64,000 nucleotides of DNA from Tistrella mobilis (lineage in GTDB: Bacteria; Pseudomonadota; Alphaproteobacteria; Tistrellales; Tistrellaceae): NCBI RefSeq assembly GCF_041468085.1, contig NZ_CP121017.1, forward strand, positions 558,001 through 622,000, given 5' to 3'. Both the position numbers and the translations under genes were made by a program. The notes under the pieces are model-generated. The model was given only the letters and a program-made list of their open reading frames with translations. It searched no databases and was not told the DNA's origin. This document shows, piece by piece, positions 1 through 9,064 of this stretch. Within the stretch, counting starts at the first letter, position 1. Every line of letters starts with the position of its first letter.

Positions 1-2
1 CC

Positions 3-263
3 TGGTGGATGCTGCCGGCGGTGCCGCGCACGCCCGAGGAAGAGGTCACCCATCGCCGCACGCTGGCGCGGATCGTGACGGTGCTGAACCGGCTGGAGCC
101 CGATATCCGCATCGCGGTGGAGATGCACCGGTTCGGCGGCCATACGCTGGGCGAGATTGCCGCAAGGCTGGGGGTGTCGGTGCCGACCGCCCATCGGATG
201 GTCCGCGGCGCCCTGATGCAGATCGCCGCGGCGATCGGGCCGGATGATGCCGGCCATGGCTGA
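3..263 (+). CDS. FecI-like ECF sigma factor, C-terminal part (5' truncated by window edge)
   Basis: The reading frame is open from the first bases of the window and ends at TGA 261-263, so only the last 86 or so residues are present. They contain a region 4 helix-turn-helix (HTLGEIAARLGVSVPTAHRM), which recognises the -35 element in extracytoplasmic-function sigma factors. The next genes are fecR and a TonB-dependent receptor with an STN domain, the standard order of an iron-starvation cell-surface signalling unit. It therefore probably directs transcription of the receptor operon when the ferric ligand is bound outside. The stop overlaps the fecR start region, so the two are translationally coupled. 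Region 2 lies outside the window. Confidence 0.85.
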   Translation, partial: WWMLPAVPRTPEEEVTHRRTLARIVTVLNRLEPDIRIAVEMHRFGGHTLGEIAARLGVSVPTAHRMVRGALMQIAAAIGPDDAGHG

Positions 264-1266
264 GGATCCGGTGCTCGAAGCGGCATTCGACTGGCTGCTG
301 CGCCTGCAGGACACCCCGGAGGATCCGGCGGTCCGGGCCGGCTGGCAGGCCTGGCGGCGGTCCGATCCGGCGCATGAGGCCGCCTGGGCGCGGGTCTGCG
401 CGACCTGGCGCGATCTGGGGGAGGCGGGGCCCCTGCGGGTGGTGCCTGTGCAGGCCGATACCCTGCCGCCGGTTGGCGATACCAGGCCGCAACCGCCGCG
501 CCGCCCCATGCAGCCCCGGCCCATGCGGCACAGGGCCTTGCGCCGCGGGGCCATGATGGCGGCGGCCGCCGCGGTCGTTGCGATGGTGGCGGTCGCGAGC
601 GTCAGGCCGGGCGGCTTTGCCGGTCTCGGCGCCGATGCCGCGACCGGTGTGGCCGAGACCCGCCGGGTGGTGCTGGCCGATGGCAGCCGGGTGGAACTCG
701 ACGGCCGCACCGCGATCCGCAGCCGCTTCGACGACGGCCGGCGCGAGGTGACCCTGATCGATGGCGGCGCCTTCTTCGACGTGATGCCCGATCCCGCCCG
801 GCCCTTCATCGTTCGGGCCGGCGATGTCGCGGTCACCGTCACCGGCACCGCCTTCGACGTGGCCGCCGATGGCGGCCGGGTGGTGGTGGAGGTGGCGAGC
901 GGCACCGTCCGGGTGGCGCCGGCCAGGGGCCGACGCGTGGAGCAGCTGGCGGCCGGCGACCGGCTGGCGGTCGATACCGCAAGCGGCGCCGTCACCCGGG
1001 GGCGACTGGCGCCCGAGGATGTCGGTGCCTGGCGGGACGGCCGGCTGTTCGTCTCCGATGCCACGGTCGCCGAGGTGGTGGCGGAATTGCGGCGCCACCA
1101 GCCGGGCTGGATCCTGATCACCGATGCGGCACTCGGCGCCCGCCGGGTGACCGGGCTTTACGATCTGCGCGATCCGCAGCGCGCGCTGAAGGCGATGATG
1201 CGGCCGGTCGGCGGCGAGGTCCGCGCCTTCGGCCCGCTTCTGACGCTGGTCACCGCCGCGGGCTGA
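244..1266 (+). CDS. FecR-type anti-sigma factor / transmembrane signal transducer
   Basis: This 340-residue protein has the three FecR parts: an N-terminal cytoplasmic DUF4880-like segment (FDWLLRLQDTPEDPAVRAGW) that binds the sigma factor, one transmembrane helix near residues 98-120 (alanine/valine-rich, after an arginine-rich stretch), and a periplasmic FecR domain with VLADGSRVELDGRTAIRSRF, followed by a C-terminal STN-contacting region. The known role is to hold the cognate FecI-like sigma factor and to activate it when the receptor signals. In-frame ATGs lie at 244, 247 and 256; all overlap the end of the sigma gene, and 256 (MAEDPV) gives the length most usual for the family. The receptor follows after a gap with a regulatory palindrome. 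Confidence 0.88.
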   Translation: MMPAMAEDPVLEAAFDWLLRLQDTPEDPAVRAGWQAWRRSDPAHEAAWARVCATWRDLGEAGPLRVVPVQADTLPPVGDTRPQPPRRPMQPRPMRHRALRRGAMMAAAAAVVAMVAVASVRPGGFAGLGADAATGVAETRRVVLADGSRVELDGRTAIRSRFDDGRREVTLIDGGAFFDVMPDPARPFIVRAGDVAVTVTGTAFDVAADGGRVVVEVASGTVRVAPARGRRVEQLAAGDRLAVDTASGAVTRGRLAPEDVGAWRDGRLFVSDATVAEVVAELRRHQPGWILITDAALGARRVTGLYDLRDPQRALKAMMRPVGGEVRAFGPLLTLVTAAG

Positions 1267-1324
1267 GAGGCCCGGTCATTTTTTCCTGAAAAGAAAAATC
1301 GAGCCGTCCGTTGTTGGGATGAGA

Positions 1325-1347
1325 ACGCAAATGATCCGCATTTGCGT
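1325..1347. promoter_or_regulatory. Fur/Irr-like palindromic operator before the TonB receptor gene
   Basis: Two perfect 9-base arms, ACGCAAATG (1325-1333) and CATTTGCGT (1339-1347), flank a 5-base centre. The core GCAAATGATCCGCATTTGC resembles iron-regulator boxes of alphaproteobacteria. It lies about 35 bases before the receptor start at 1381. An A-rich stretch (1286-1299) followed by CCGTCCG could be the -35/-10 of a FecI-type promoter, but that is weak. Iron-dependent repression is inferred. Confidence 0.55.
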
Positions 1348-1380
1348 GAGATGGTCTCCGACGAGGAAGGGTTCGACGGT

Positions 1381-3825
1381 ATGCGGGATGGGGCAGGGCG
1401 GGTAACGATCGCCGCCGGGGTCGGCTTCGGGCTGATGACGGTGCTGGCGCCGGTCGGGCTGGTGGCCCTGACGGCCGTGGCGTCGGTGGCGGTGGCCGCC
1501 GGCATGGACCGGATCGCCTTCGACATCCCGGCCCGGCCGCTGGACGAGGCGCTGGCCGCCTTCGGCCGCCAGGCCGGGGTTCAGGTCAGCGGCGCGGCCG
1601 AGGTGGTCGCGGGCCGGCGGGGCGGCGCTGTTCAGGGGCAGTTCAGCGTCGACGAGGCGCTGGGCCGGTTGCTCGCCGGCACCGGCATCGGCTGGATCAC
1701 CGAGGCGGACGGCACCGTGACCCTGCTGCCGGCGCCGCCATCCGACGGGACCACCCGGCTCGACCCGCTGACCGTCACCGGCAGCCGCCGGGCAGTTGAG
1801 ACGGCGACCGGCCCCGTCGAGGGCTATCTCGCCACCCGCAGCTTCACCGCAACCAAGACCGATGCGTCGATCCTGGAGACCCCGCTCTCGGTGCAGGTGG
1901 TGCCGCGCGACGTGATCGAGGATCAGGGGTCGCTCAACCTCAAGGACGTTTACGAGAATGTGAGCGGTGTCCAGCAGGCCGGCAACACGCTGAACGCCCA
2001 GTCCGAAGTCCTGCCGATGATCCGCGGTTTCGAATCGCCCGGCCTGCTGCGCAACGGCTTGCGGGCGACATCGACCGGCGCGGTCGATCTGGTGAATGTG
2101 GAGCGGGTCGAGGTTCTGAAGGGGCCGGCCTCCATCCTCTATGGCGCGCTTGAACCGGGCGGCGTGGTCAATGTCGTCACCAAGCGTCCGCAGGCCGAAG
2201 CGGCCTATGTTCTGGAGCAGCAGATCGGCACCGACGAGCTGTTCCGCACCTCGGTCGATCTGACCGGGCCGGTGACCGCCGATCGCGACCTGCTTTACCG
2301 GCTGAACGCGGCCTATACCGATGCCGGCTCGTTCCGCGACGAGATGGAGGTCGACCGCTATGCCGTGGCGCCCAGCCTGCTCTGGCTGCCGGATGACGAC
2401 ACCGAGCTTCTGGTCGACCTTGCGGTGGTGCACGAGGAACAGCCCTACGACACCGGCATCCCCCTCGGCACCGACGGCCGGCCGCTGGTCGATCCGTCGA
2501 CCTTTTTCGGCGATCCCGATCTCGGCGGGCGGACCATCGACGACTACACCGCCGCCTATCAGCTGACCCACCGCCTCGACGACACCTGGACGCTGCGCAA
2601 CCAGCTTCAGTTCCACCGCGCGGATTCGAAGAACGAGGCGCTCCGACCGCGGGGTGTGGTCGACACCGCCGCGGGTTCGTTTCTGCCGACGCGCTACCAG
2701 AACGAGGACCGGCGGGAAGACGAGATCCAGTTCGTGCTCGATGCCACGGCGGCGTTCCAGACCGGGACGGTCGATCATGAGGTTCTGCTGGGCGCCGAAC
2801 TGATCCGTCAGGACTCCGACGTCCGGCGGTCGCGGGTCAACGGCCCGGTCATTCCGATTTCAAATGATCCGCAGGTCGATTTTCCGGTGCCGGCCAATCT
2901 CGCCGTCGAGCGGGTCCAGGGCACGACCGAATGGGCCGGCCTCTATCTTCAGGATCAGATCTCCCTGCTCGATGACGGCCGGCTGAAGCTTCTGCTCGGC
3001 GGGCGCTACGACACGTTCCGCCAGGACAATGAGAGCGACGGCGTCGCCACCCCCGATATCGAGGAAGGCGCCTTCACCGGCCGTGCCGGGGTGCTCTACC
3101 GGCTGACGCCGCAATATTCCGTCTATGCCAGCGTCACCCAGTCCTTCCTGCCGCAGCGGCCGGGCATTCTCGACCGCTCCGGATCGCCGATCCTGCCCGA
3201 GGAAGGGCTGCAATACGAGGTCGGCGCCAAGGCGGCCTTCTTCGACGAGCAGCTTCTGGCCACGGTCTCGGTCTTCCAGATCGAGAAGGAGAATGTCGCG
3301 GTCTTCGACAACGCCCTCTACAACGCCACCGGCATCTCGGCCTATCTGTCGGATGTGCGCGAGCGCAGCCGCGGCATCGAATTCGATCTGACCGGCCAGC
3401 TGACCGACGGCCTGAAGGTCGTGGCCAACTACGCCTTCACCGAAACCGAGACCCTCTCCAATCCGGACGATCCCTCCGCGGTGGGCCAGCCGCTGGGCGG
3501 CGTGCCCCGCCACAAGGCGCGGCTGTGGATGAGCTATGACTTCCAGGAAGGCGACCGCGCGGGCGGGCTCGACCTCTATGGTTGGGGGCTGGGCGGCGGC
3601 GTGCGCTATACCGGCACCAGCACGGCCCAGTTCGACCCCAGCATTGAACTCGACGACTACATCGTGACCGATGCAGCACTCTGGTATGCCTGGGGCGGCG
3701 GCCGGGTCGGGCTCAATGTCTACAACCTGTTCGACGAGGCGTATATCGTCCGCGCCAGCGACCGGTCGATCGCCCATCCGGGCCAGCCCTTCGCGGTGCT
3801 CGGCTCGCTGACGCTCAGGTTCTGA
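1381..3825 (+). CDS. TonB-dependent siderophore receptor with STN signalling domain
   Basis: The product is an outer-membrane beta-barrel receptor of about 814 residues that imports a ferric siderophore using TonB energy. After a signal peptide, the STN domain (FDIPARPLDEALAAFGRQAG) signals to FecR; then comes the plug with LETPLSVQVVPRDVIEDQ and the RVEVLKGPASILYGALEPGG motif, and the barrel ending in an aromatic residue (SLTLRF). ATG 1381 is chosen because GAGGAAGG lies 11 bases upstream and a clean signal sequence follows; TTG 1342 and ATG 1351 are alternatives in frame. FecI-FecR upstream and the PepSY protein downstream fit a ligand-induced iron operon. The ligand cannot be told from sequence; the FoxA/FhuE/FpvA type is likely. 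Confidence 0.92.
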   Translation: MRDGAGRVTIAAGVGFGLMTVLAPVGLVALTAVASVAVAAGMDRIAFDIPARPLDEALAAFGRQAGVQVSGAAEVVAGRRGGAVQGQFSVDEALGRLLAGTGIGWITEADGTVTLLPAPPSDGTTRLDPLTVTGSRRAVETATGPVEGYLATRSFTATKTDASILETPLSVQVVPRDVIEDQGSLNLKDVYENVSGVQQAGNTLNAQSEVLPMIRGFESPGLLRNGLRATSTGAVDLVNVERVEVLKGPASILYGALEPGGVVNVVTKRPQAEAAYVLEQQIGTDELFRTSVDLTGPVTADRDLLYRLNAAYTDAGSFRDEMEVDRYAVAPSLLWLPDDDTELLVDLAVVHEEQPYDTGIPLGTDGRPLVDPSTFFGDPDLGGRTIDDYTAAYQLTHRLDDTWTLRNQLQFHRADSKNEALRPRGVVDTAAGSFLPTRYQNEDRREDEIQFVLDATAAFQTGTVDHEVLLGAELIRQDSDVRRSRVNGPVIPISNDPQVDFPVPANLAVERVQGTTEWAGLYLQDQISLLDDGRLKLLLGGRYDTFRQDNESDGVATPDIEEGAFTGRAGVLYRLTPQYSVYASVTQSFLPQRPGILDRSGSPILPEEGLQYEVGAKAAFFDEQLLATVSVFQIEKENVAVFDNALYNATGISAYLSDVRERSRGIEFDLTGQLTDGLKVVANYAFTETETLSNPDDPSAVGQPLGGVPRHKARLWMSYDFQEGDRAGGLDLYGWGLGGGVRYTGTSTAQFDPSIELDDYIVTDAALWYAWGGGRVGLNVYNLFDEAYIVRASDRSIAHPGQPFAVLGSLTLRF

Positions 3826-3829
3826 ACCG

Positions 3830-5284
3830 GTGCCGCCGATCGACCGCCCCCGCACCGGCCTCTTCAGCCGCAAGGGCCTGTTCCGGATCCATGCCTGGAT
3901 CGGGCTGGTCCTCGGCTATCTGCTCTATGTGATCTGCCTCTCGGGCACGATGGCGGTCTTCGGCCATGAACTCGCCTGGCTGGGCGATCCGGCGAAACGG
4001 GTCGTGGCCCCGGCGGCCGGCACGCCGCGGATTTCGTGGCAGGGGCTGTACGACCGGGTCGCCGCCGCCCATCCGGATCTGAGCATCCTGGGGCTCGCCA
4101 TGGATCCGGACGATCTGCGCCGGCCGGCCTGGGCGCTGGTGGCGGGGCGGGAAGGCGATCTCCGCCGGGTGCCGGTCGATCCCTGGACGGGGGAGCCCGG
4201 CCCCCAGAAGGCCGGGCTGGACCTGCATCTCTGGCTCAGGGTCTTCCACAAGCAGCTCTATGTCGTGCCCGGCGTGACCGGGGTGCACGGGGCGCTGATC
4301 GTGGGGGCGCTGGCCCTGCCGCTGCTGGTAGCGCTGATCACGGGCCTGATCACCACCCGTCGCTGGTGGCAGGCGGCTGTGACCCTGCGCACGGGGCGGA
4401 GCGCCCGGCTGTTCTGGTCGGATCTCCATCGCTTTGCCGGCGTGTGGTCGATGCTGATCGGCCTCCTGATCTGTCTGACCGGGCTCTGGTATCTGGTCGA
4501 GACGGCGGCCGATACCGCCGGCACAGGCTTTACCGAGGGGCCCGCCCCGCCCACTCCCGCGCCGATCGGGGGCGGCCCTCTGGTCGATCTGGACCTTGCC
4601 GTGTCGCGCGCCGGCGACGCCTTTCCGGCGCTGGTGGTGACCACGATCATACCGCCCCACCGGCCGGGCCATCCGCTGGTGCTGGCGGGCCGTGGGGATG
4701 GCGTGCTGCTGCGCGACGGTACCGAAGGCGTCGCCCTGGATCCCACGACCGGCGCCGTGCTCCAGATCCGCGATGCGGCGGGGCTGACCCTGCTTCAGCG
4801 CTGGGTGAACACTGCCGATCCGCTGCATTTCGGCACCTTCGGCGGCCTGGCGACCCGCATCCTGTGGCTGGTGGCGGGGCTGCTCACCAGCGCCGGCATC
4901 CTGGCCGGGCTGATCGGGGCCTGGCTACGGCTGGACCGCCGGCCGACCGGGCAGTCTGCCGATCCCCGGGCGCGGATCGGCGCCGTCGCCACCATCCTGC
5001 CCTGTCTGGGGCTGCTTGCCGCCGCCGCCCATGGCAGCTGGGTCTATGGCGTGGTGGCCGCCCGGCCGAAGCTGCTGCCGGGCGAGATGGCCTCGGTCGG
5101 GCTGGCTCCGGGAGAGACGGTCATCCTGGTGCTGATCCTGGCGGCAGTGGCGGCGCCGCTGCCGCTCTGGCTCAGGCTGACCTTCCGGCGCGCGGCGGTT
5201 CAGTCGCCGCCATCCTCGTCTCCCGATGCCGGTCGCAGCCGGCGGCGCGCGGCCATTTCCGCCCAAAGCTCCGGCGGCGGATAG
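3830..5284 (+). CDS. PepSY-associated transmembrane protein (iron-uptake accessory)
   Basis: This 484-residue membrane protein begins four bases after the receptor stop, with a GTG start. The N-terminus (LFRIHAWIGLVLGYLLYVICLSGTMAVF) is the typical first helix of the PepSY_TM family, followed by a periplasmic PepSY-like region, further helices (about residues 155-170, 210-225, 340-365, 385-400, 425-450) and a tail. Relatives sit next to TonB receptors and are thought to reduce or release iron from siderophores at the inner membrane; this is inference from context. The last 85 bases overlap the 3' end of truA on the other strand, and the serine/arginine-rich C-terminal 25 residues look like run-on sequence. 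Confidence 0.82.
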   Translation: MPPIDRPRTGLFSRKGLFRIHAWIGLVLGYLLYVICLSGTMAVFGHELAWLGDPAKRVVAPAAGTPRISWQGLYDRVAAAHPDLSILGLAMDPDDLRRPAWALVAGREGDLRRVPVDPWTGEPGPQKAGLDLHLWLRVFHKQLYVVPGVTGVHGALIVGALALPLLVALITGLITTRRWWQAAVTLRTGRSARLFWSDLHRFAGVWSMLIGLLICLTGLWYLVETAADTAGTGFTEGPAPPTPAPIGGGPLVDLDLAVSRAGDAFPALVVTTIIPPHRPGHPLVLAGRGDGVLLRDGTEGVALDPTTGAVLQIRDAAGLTLLQRWVNTADPLHFGTFGGLATRILWLVAGLLTSAGILAGLIGAWLRLDRRPTGQSADPRARIGAVATILPCLGLLAAAAHGSWVYGVVAARPKLLPGEMASVGLAPGETVILVLILAAVAAPLPLWLRLTFRRAAVQSPPSSSPDAGRSRRRAAISAQSSGGG

Positions 5285-6015
5285 GCGACCAGATCCAGGC
5301 ACAGCCCCTGGGGCGGGGCGGTCTGGCCGGCAGCGGCGCGGTTTCGGGCTTCCAGCGCCCGGGTGACGTCGTCGGGCGTCCAGCGGCCGCGGCCGACCAT
5401 GGCCAGCGTGCCGACCATGATCCGCACCTGGTTGTGCAGGAAGGCCTGGGCCCGGGTGCGGATCAGCACCTCGTCGCCTTCGCGCCGGATGGTCAGCTCG
5501 TCGAGCGTGCGCATCGGCGATTTCGCCTGGCAGTCGGTCGATCGGAAGCTGGAGAAATCGTGATGACCCAGCAGCCGGGCGGCGGCGGCGGTCATCGCCT
5601 CCAGATCCAGCGGCCAGGGCACGTGCCACAGCCGGTTGCGGTCCAGCGCCGGCTGTGCCCGGCGGTTCAGGATCCGGTAGGTGTAGCCGCGGCCGATGGC
5701 GGTGAAACGGGCATCGAAACTGTCCGGCACCGCTTCGGCATCCACCACCGCCACCGCTTCCGGCTTCAGGAAGTGGTTGATTGCCGACATGGTGGTGAAG
5801 GGGCTGTCGGCGCGGGGCAGATCCACATGCACCACCTGGGCCGAGGCATGGACGCCGGCATCGGTGCGCCCCGCCGCGCGGAGCGTGCAGGGGCTGCCTG
5901 TATAGGCTTCGATCGCCTCTTCCAGCACCTGCTGAACCGAAGGCAGGCCATCCTGGCGCTGCCAGCCGACATAGCCCGTGCCGTCATACTCGACGGTGAA
6001 CTTCCAGCGCTGCAT
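5200..6015 (-). CDS. truA: tRNA pseudouridine(38-40) synthase TruA
   Basis: TruA converts uridines 38-40 of the tRNA anticodon arm to pseudouridine. The protein has 271 residues, a normal length. It starts with WKFTVEYDGTGYVGWQRQ and carries the catalytic aspartate motif GRTDAGVHA near residue 52, then the second conserved block FLHNQVRIMVGTL. Its start codon shares one base with the stop of fmt (TGATG), so it is translated with fmt in a def-fmt-truA run. The 3' end overlaps the convergent PepSY gene. Confidence 0.97.
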   Translation of the reverse strand: MQRWKFTVEYDGTGYVGWQRQDGLPSVQQVLEEAIEAYTGSPCTLRAAGRTDAGVHASAQVVHVDLPRADSPFTTMSAINHFLKPEAVAVVDAEAVPDSFDARFTAIGRGYTYRILNRRAQPALDRNRLWHVPWPLDLEAMTAAAARLLGHHDFSSFRSTDCQAKSPMRTLDELTIRREGDEVLIRTRAQAFLHNQVRIMVGTLAMVGRGRWTPDDVTRALEARNRAAAGQTAPPQGLCLDLVAYPPPELWAEMAARRRLRPASGDEDGGD

Positions 6016-6983
6016 CAGCCGAGCCGGGCACCGGCGGCGAGCGCCGGGAAACCGCGGGCCAGATCATCCAGGGTCATCGGCTTGCGGCCGGCGCGCTGGG
6101 CGCGGATCAGCCGGAGCGCCCGGCCGTCGCCGCAGGCGACCGACCGGGCGTCGGCAAGCAATGTGCCGGGCAGGGTGCCGGCCGGCACCGGGAGATCCGA
6201 GGGGATGGCCTCGATCAGCCGCAGGCTCTCCCCCTCCAGTTCGAAAAAGGCGCCGGGCCAGGGGGTGAAGGCGCGCACCAGCCGGTCGATCCGTGCGGCA
6301 TCGGCCGTCCAGTCGATCCGGCCTTCGGCCTTTTCCAGCTTTTTCGCATAGGTCACGCCGTCTTCCGGCTGCGGTTCGGCGGTGATGCTGCCGTCCAGAA
6401 CCCCCGGCAGGGTGCGGGCCAGAAGGGCCGCGCCATCGGCCGCCAGCCGGTCGTGCAGCTCCTGCGCCGTCATCCGCGGGCCGATCGGCACCCGGCAGGT
6501 GGCGAGCATCGGCCCGGTATCGAGCCCGGCTTCCATCTGCATGATGGTGACGCCGGTTTCCGCATCGCCTTCCAGCAGCGCGCGGTGAATGGGCGCGGCA
6601 CCGCGCCAGCGCGGCAGCAGAGAGGCATGGACGTTGATGCAGCCATGGGCCGGCGCATCCAGCACCGGCCGTGGCAGGATCAGCCCATAGGCGGCGACCA
6701 CCGCGACATCGGCGCCAAGATCGGCGAAAGCGGCCCGGTCGGCCGGATCGCGCAGCGTTGCCGGCGTGCGCACCGGAATGCCCAGCGCCTCCGCCCGGGC
6801 TGCCACGGGGGTGGGCTGCAGCTTCTGGCCGCGCCCGGCCGGCCGGGCCGGCTGGGTATAGACGCAGATCACGTCATGCCCGGCGGTAACCAGTGCGTCG
6901 AGCGAGGGGACGGCGAAATCGGGCGTGCCCATGAAGACGACGCGCGCCCGATGCGGGGCGCGGGCGGGGGTGTCGGTGCTCAT
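6015..6983 (-). CDS. fmt: Methionyl-tRNA formyltransferase
   Basis: Fmt adds a formyl group to initiator Met-tRNA using 10-formyl-tetrahydrofolate. The 322-residue protein shows [14 protein letters not shown] at the N-terminus, the folate and catalytic block [20 protein letters not shown] (Asn-His-Asp triad region near residues 115-160), and the C-terminal tRNA-binding barrel starting near residue 215. It lies 39 bases after def and is joined to truA by a one-base overlap. Def-fmt pairing is the usual bacterial arrangement. Confidence 0.97.
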   Translation of the reverse strand: MSTDTPARAPHRARVVFMGTPDFAVPSLDALVTAGHDVICVYTQPARPAGRGQKLQPTPVAARAEALGIPVRTPATLRDPADRAAFADLGADVAVVAAYGLILPRPVLDAPAHGCINVHASLLPRWRGAAPIHRALLEGDAETGVTIMQMEAGLDTGPMLATCRVPIGPRMTAQELHDRLAADGAALLARTLPGVLDGSITAEPQPEDGVTYAKKLEKAEGRIDWTADAARIDRLVRAFTPWPGAFFELEGESLRLIEAIPSDLPVPAGTLPGTLLADARSVACGDGRALRLIRAQRAGRKPMTLDDLARGFPALAAGARLG

Positions 6984-7022
6984 CGGGCGCGCAGATCCGG
7001 TTCGGTGAGAGAGGTGGTGTTC

Positions 7023-7592
7023 TCAGACGGCGGCGGCGGCCGGCGTCTTTTCGGGCTTGGTCTTCTCGGGCTTGTCGTTGCCCAGGCGGCGGGCCTTCAG
7101 CAGCTTGCGCAGGATCATATTGCGCTTGATCGACGACAGATGGTCGACGAACAGCACCCCGTCCAGATGGTCGATCTCGTGCTGGACGCAGACCGCCAGC
7201 AGGCCGTCATCCTCGATTTCCTGCACAGTGCCGTCGCGGTCCAGATAGCGCACCCGCACGGCGGCCGGCCGGACCACATCGGCATAATGGCTGGGCAGCG
7301 ACAGGCAGCCCTCTTCATAGGTCTTGTCCTCGTCCGAGACCCAGACGATCTCGGGGTTGGCCATGAAGAGCGGCGTCGGCTCCTTGCCCTCGCGGCCCCA
7401 GCAGACATCGATCACGATCACCCGCTGCAGCACGCCCACCTGCGGCGCCGCGAGCCCGATCCCCTCGGCGGCATACATGGTTTCGAGCATGTCGTCCATC
7501 AGCCGGCGCACGTCGTCGTCGACGCGCGCGACCGGGGTCGCGGTCTTGGTCAGGCGCGGATCGGGCGCGGTGAGGATGGGCATGATGGCCAT
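7023..7592 (-). CDS. def: Peptide deformylase
   Basis: Def removes the N-formyl group from nascent proteins in an iron-dependent reaction. All three signature motifs are present: [10 protein letters not shown] (about 44-53), EGCLSLP (about 97-103, supplying the Cys ligand) and [12 protein letters not shown] (about 140-151, supplying two His ligands and the catalytic Glu). Length is 189 residues, with a lysine/alanine-rich C-terminal tail after the core that many family members lack. The start at 7592 gives MAIMPIL; an ATG three codons later (7583) begins MPILTAPDP, which is closer to homologues. First gene of def-fmt-truA; rmuC diverges from it across 189 bases. Confidence 0.97.
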   Translation of the reverse strand: MAIMPILTAPDPRLTKTATPVARVDDDVRRLMDDMLETMYAAEGIGLAAPQVGVLQRVIVIDVCWGREGKEPTPLFMANPEIVWVSDEDKTYEEGCLSLPSHYADVVRPAAVRVRYLDRDGTVQEIEDDGLLAVCVQHEIDHLDGVLFVDHLSSIKRNMILRKLLKARRLGNDKPEKTKPEKTPAAAAV

Positions 7593-7781
7593 GAGAGGTC
7601 ACGACTCCAATTCTGTTCAAGGGTTAGGTATTACGGCGACATCGCGGGGTCAAGATCGCCCGGCGCCTGCCAGCCCTGCACGGGAGACGGCGCATCGCTT
7701 GTGCCGGTGGCCGTGCCGGCGCATGATCCCCGCCCCCGGCGACCCGTCCGGGCCCTGTTTCACCCGGGAGACGACCCGCCG

Positions 7782-8939
7782 ATGCCTGATTTCGCCAGCC
7801 TCGATCCCGTTCCGCTCGCTATTGCGGCCCTGCTGCTGGTGGTGCTGGTCGCCGGCGGCTGGGTTGCGGCGGCGGCCGCCCGCCGGGCGCGTGCAGCCGA
7901 GGATGCCGCTCTCGACCAGGCGGAGATCCTGGAACGGCTGGCAGGGGATCTGGCCCGTGCCCAGGCCCAGCAGGCGGGGCGGATGGAACAGGTGGTGGCG
8001 GCCCTTGCCGCCCAGCAGGCGCAGGTGGATGCCCGGCTTCAGACCCAGGAGCGGATGATCGCCGAAACGGTAGATGCCCGCCTGACCACGCTTTCGGCCC
8101 GGCTGGAGCATCGCTTCGATCTGGAAGGCACCCGTGCCGCCCAGGCGGCGGCGGATCTGCGCGCCCGGCTGGCGGTGATCGATCAGGCCCAGCGCAACAT
8201 CGCCGATCTGGGACAGAAGGTGGTCGGGTTGCAGGACATCCTGGCCAACAAACAGGCCCGCGGCGCCTTCGGCGAGGTCCAGCTTGCCGATCTGGTCGGC
8301 CAGATGCTGCCGCCCGGCGCCTATGCGATGCAGGCCACCCTGTCCAACGGCCGCCGTGCCGACTGCCTGATCCATCTGCCGCATCCGCCGGGGCCGATCG
8401 TCGTCGACGCCAAATTTCCGCTGGAAAGCTTCCATCTGCTCCGCCAGGCCGATAGCGATGCCCGGCGGACCGAGGCGGCGCGCGCCTTCCGCACGGCGGT
8501 CATGGCCCATGTGAAGGCGATTTCGGACCGCTATCTGATCCCCGGCGAAACGGCGGACGGCGCGGTGATGTTCCTGCCCTCGGAAGCCGTCTATGCCGAG
8601 CTGCACGGCAATTTTCAGGACGTGGTGGAAAAGGCCTTCCGCGCCCGGGTCTGGATCGTTTCTCCCACCACGCTGATGGCGACGCTGACCACCATCCGGG
8701 CGGTGCTCAAGGATGTGCGGGTGCGCGAGCAGGCGGCCGAGATCCGTGCCCAGGTCACCGCCCTGCTCGACGATCTCGCCCGGCTCGACGACCGGGCGGC
8801 GAAGCTGGTCCGCCATTTCGAACAGGCGGCAGAGGATCTGCGCGGCGTCCGTCTGTCGGCCGACCGGGCCGCCCGCCGGGCGGAGCGCATCGACGCCCTG
8901 CAGCTGGGCGACCGGGGCACGGAGGACGAGGCCGGCTGA
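7782..8939 (+). CDS. rmuC: DNA recombination protein RmuC
   Basis: This 385-residue protein has an N-terminal membrane helix (about residues 11-33), a long alanine/glutamine-rich coiled coil (about 40-150), and the RmuC nuclease-like domain with VVDAKFPLESF and GETADGAVMFLPSEAVYAEL. RmuC limits DNA rearrangement; the biochemical activity is not firmly established. The open frame continues far upstream, but ATG 7782 is the first start that gives the family N-terminus, so the upstream part, which lies antisense to def and fmt, is not coding. Confidence 0.93.
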   Translation: MPDFASLDPVPLAIAALLLVVLVAGGWVAAAAARRARAAEDAALDQAEILERLAGDLARAQAQQAGRMEQVVAALAAQQAQVDARLQTQERMIAETVDARLTTLSARLEHRFDLEGTRAAQAAADLRARLAVIDQAQRNIADLGQKVVGLQDILANKQARGAFGEVQLADLVGQMLPPGAYAMQATLSNGRRADCLIHLPHPPGPIVVDAKFPLESFHLLRQADSDARRTEAARAFRTAVMAHVKAISDRYLIPGETADGAVMFLPSEAVYAELHGNFQDVVEKAFRARVWIVSPTTLMATLTTIRAVLKDVRVREQAAEIRAQVTALLDDLARLDDRAAKLVRHFEQAAEDLRGVRLSADRAARRAERIDALQLGDRGTEDEAG

Positions 8940-8951
8940 GGGCGCGCCGGT

Positions 8952-8973
8952 CTGTTGCAACATGCTGCAACAG
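8952..8973. repeat. Perfect 8-base inverted repeat between rmuC and the beta-helix gene
   Basis: Arms CTGTTGCA (8952-8959) and TGCAACAG (8966-8973) flank a 6-base centre. It lies 13 bases after rmuC and about 90 before the next gene. There is no T-run, so a terminator is unlikely; an operator for the downstream gene is possible. Confidence 0.4.
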
Positions 8974-9064
8974 AAGACGAATCGGGAAGGCGGACGCCGC
9001 TTGCCATGCGGGGCGATGCCGAAGGTGCCGACGGGGCGCCTTCCATCCCAGGACCAAGAGGCCC

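Noticed and set aside
6453-7781. Upstream extension of the rmuC frame
   Set aside because: It lies antisense to fmt and def and has no RmuC similarity; ATG 7782 starts the conserved protein.
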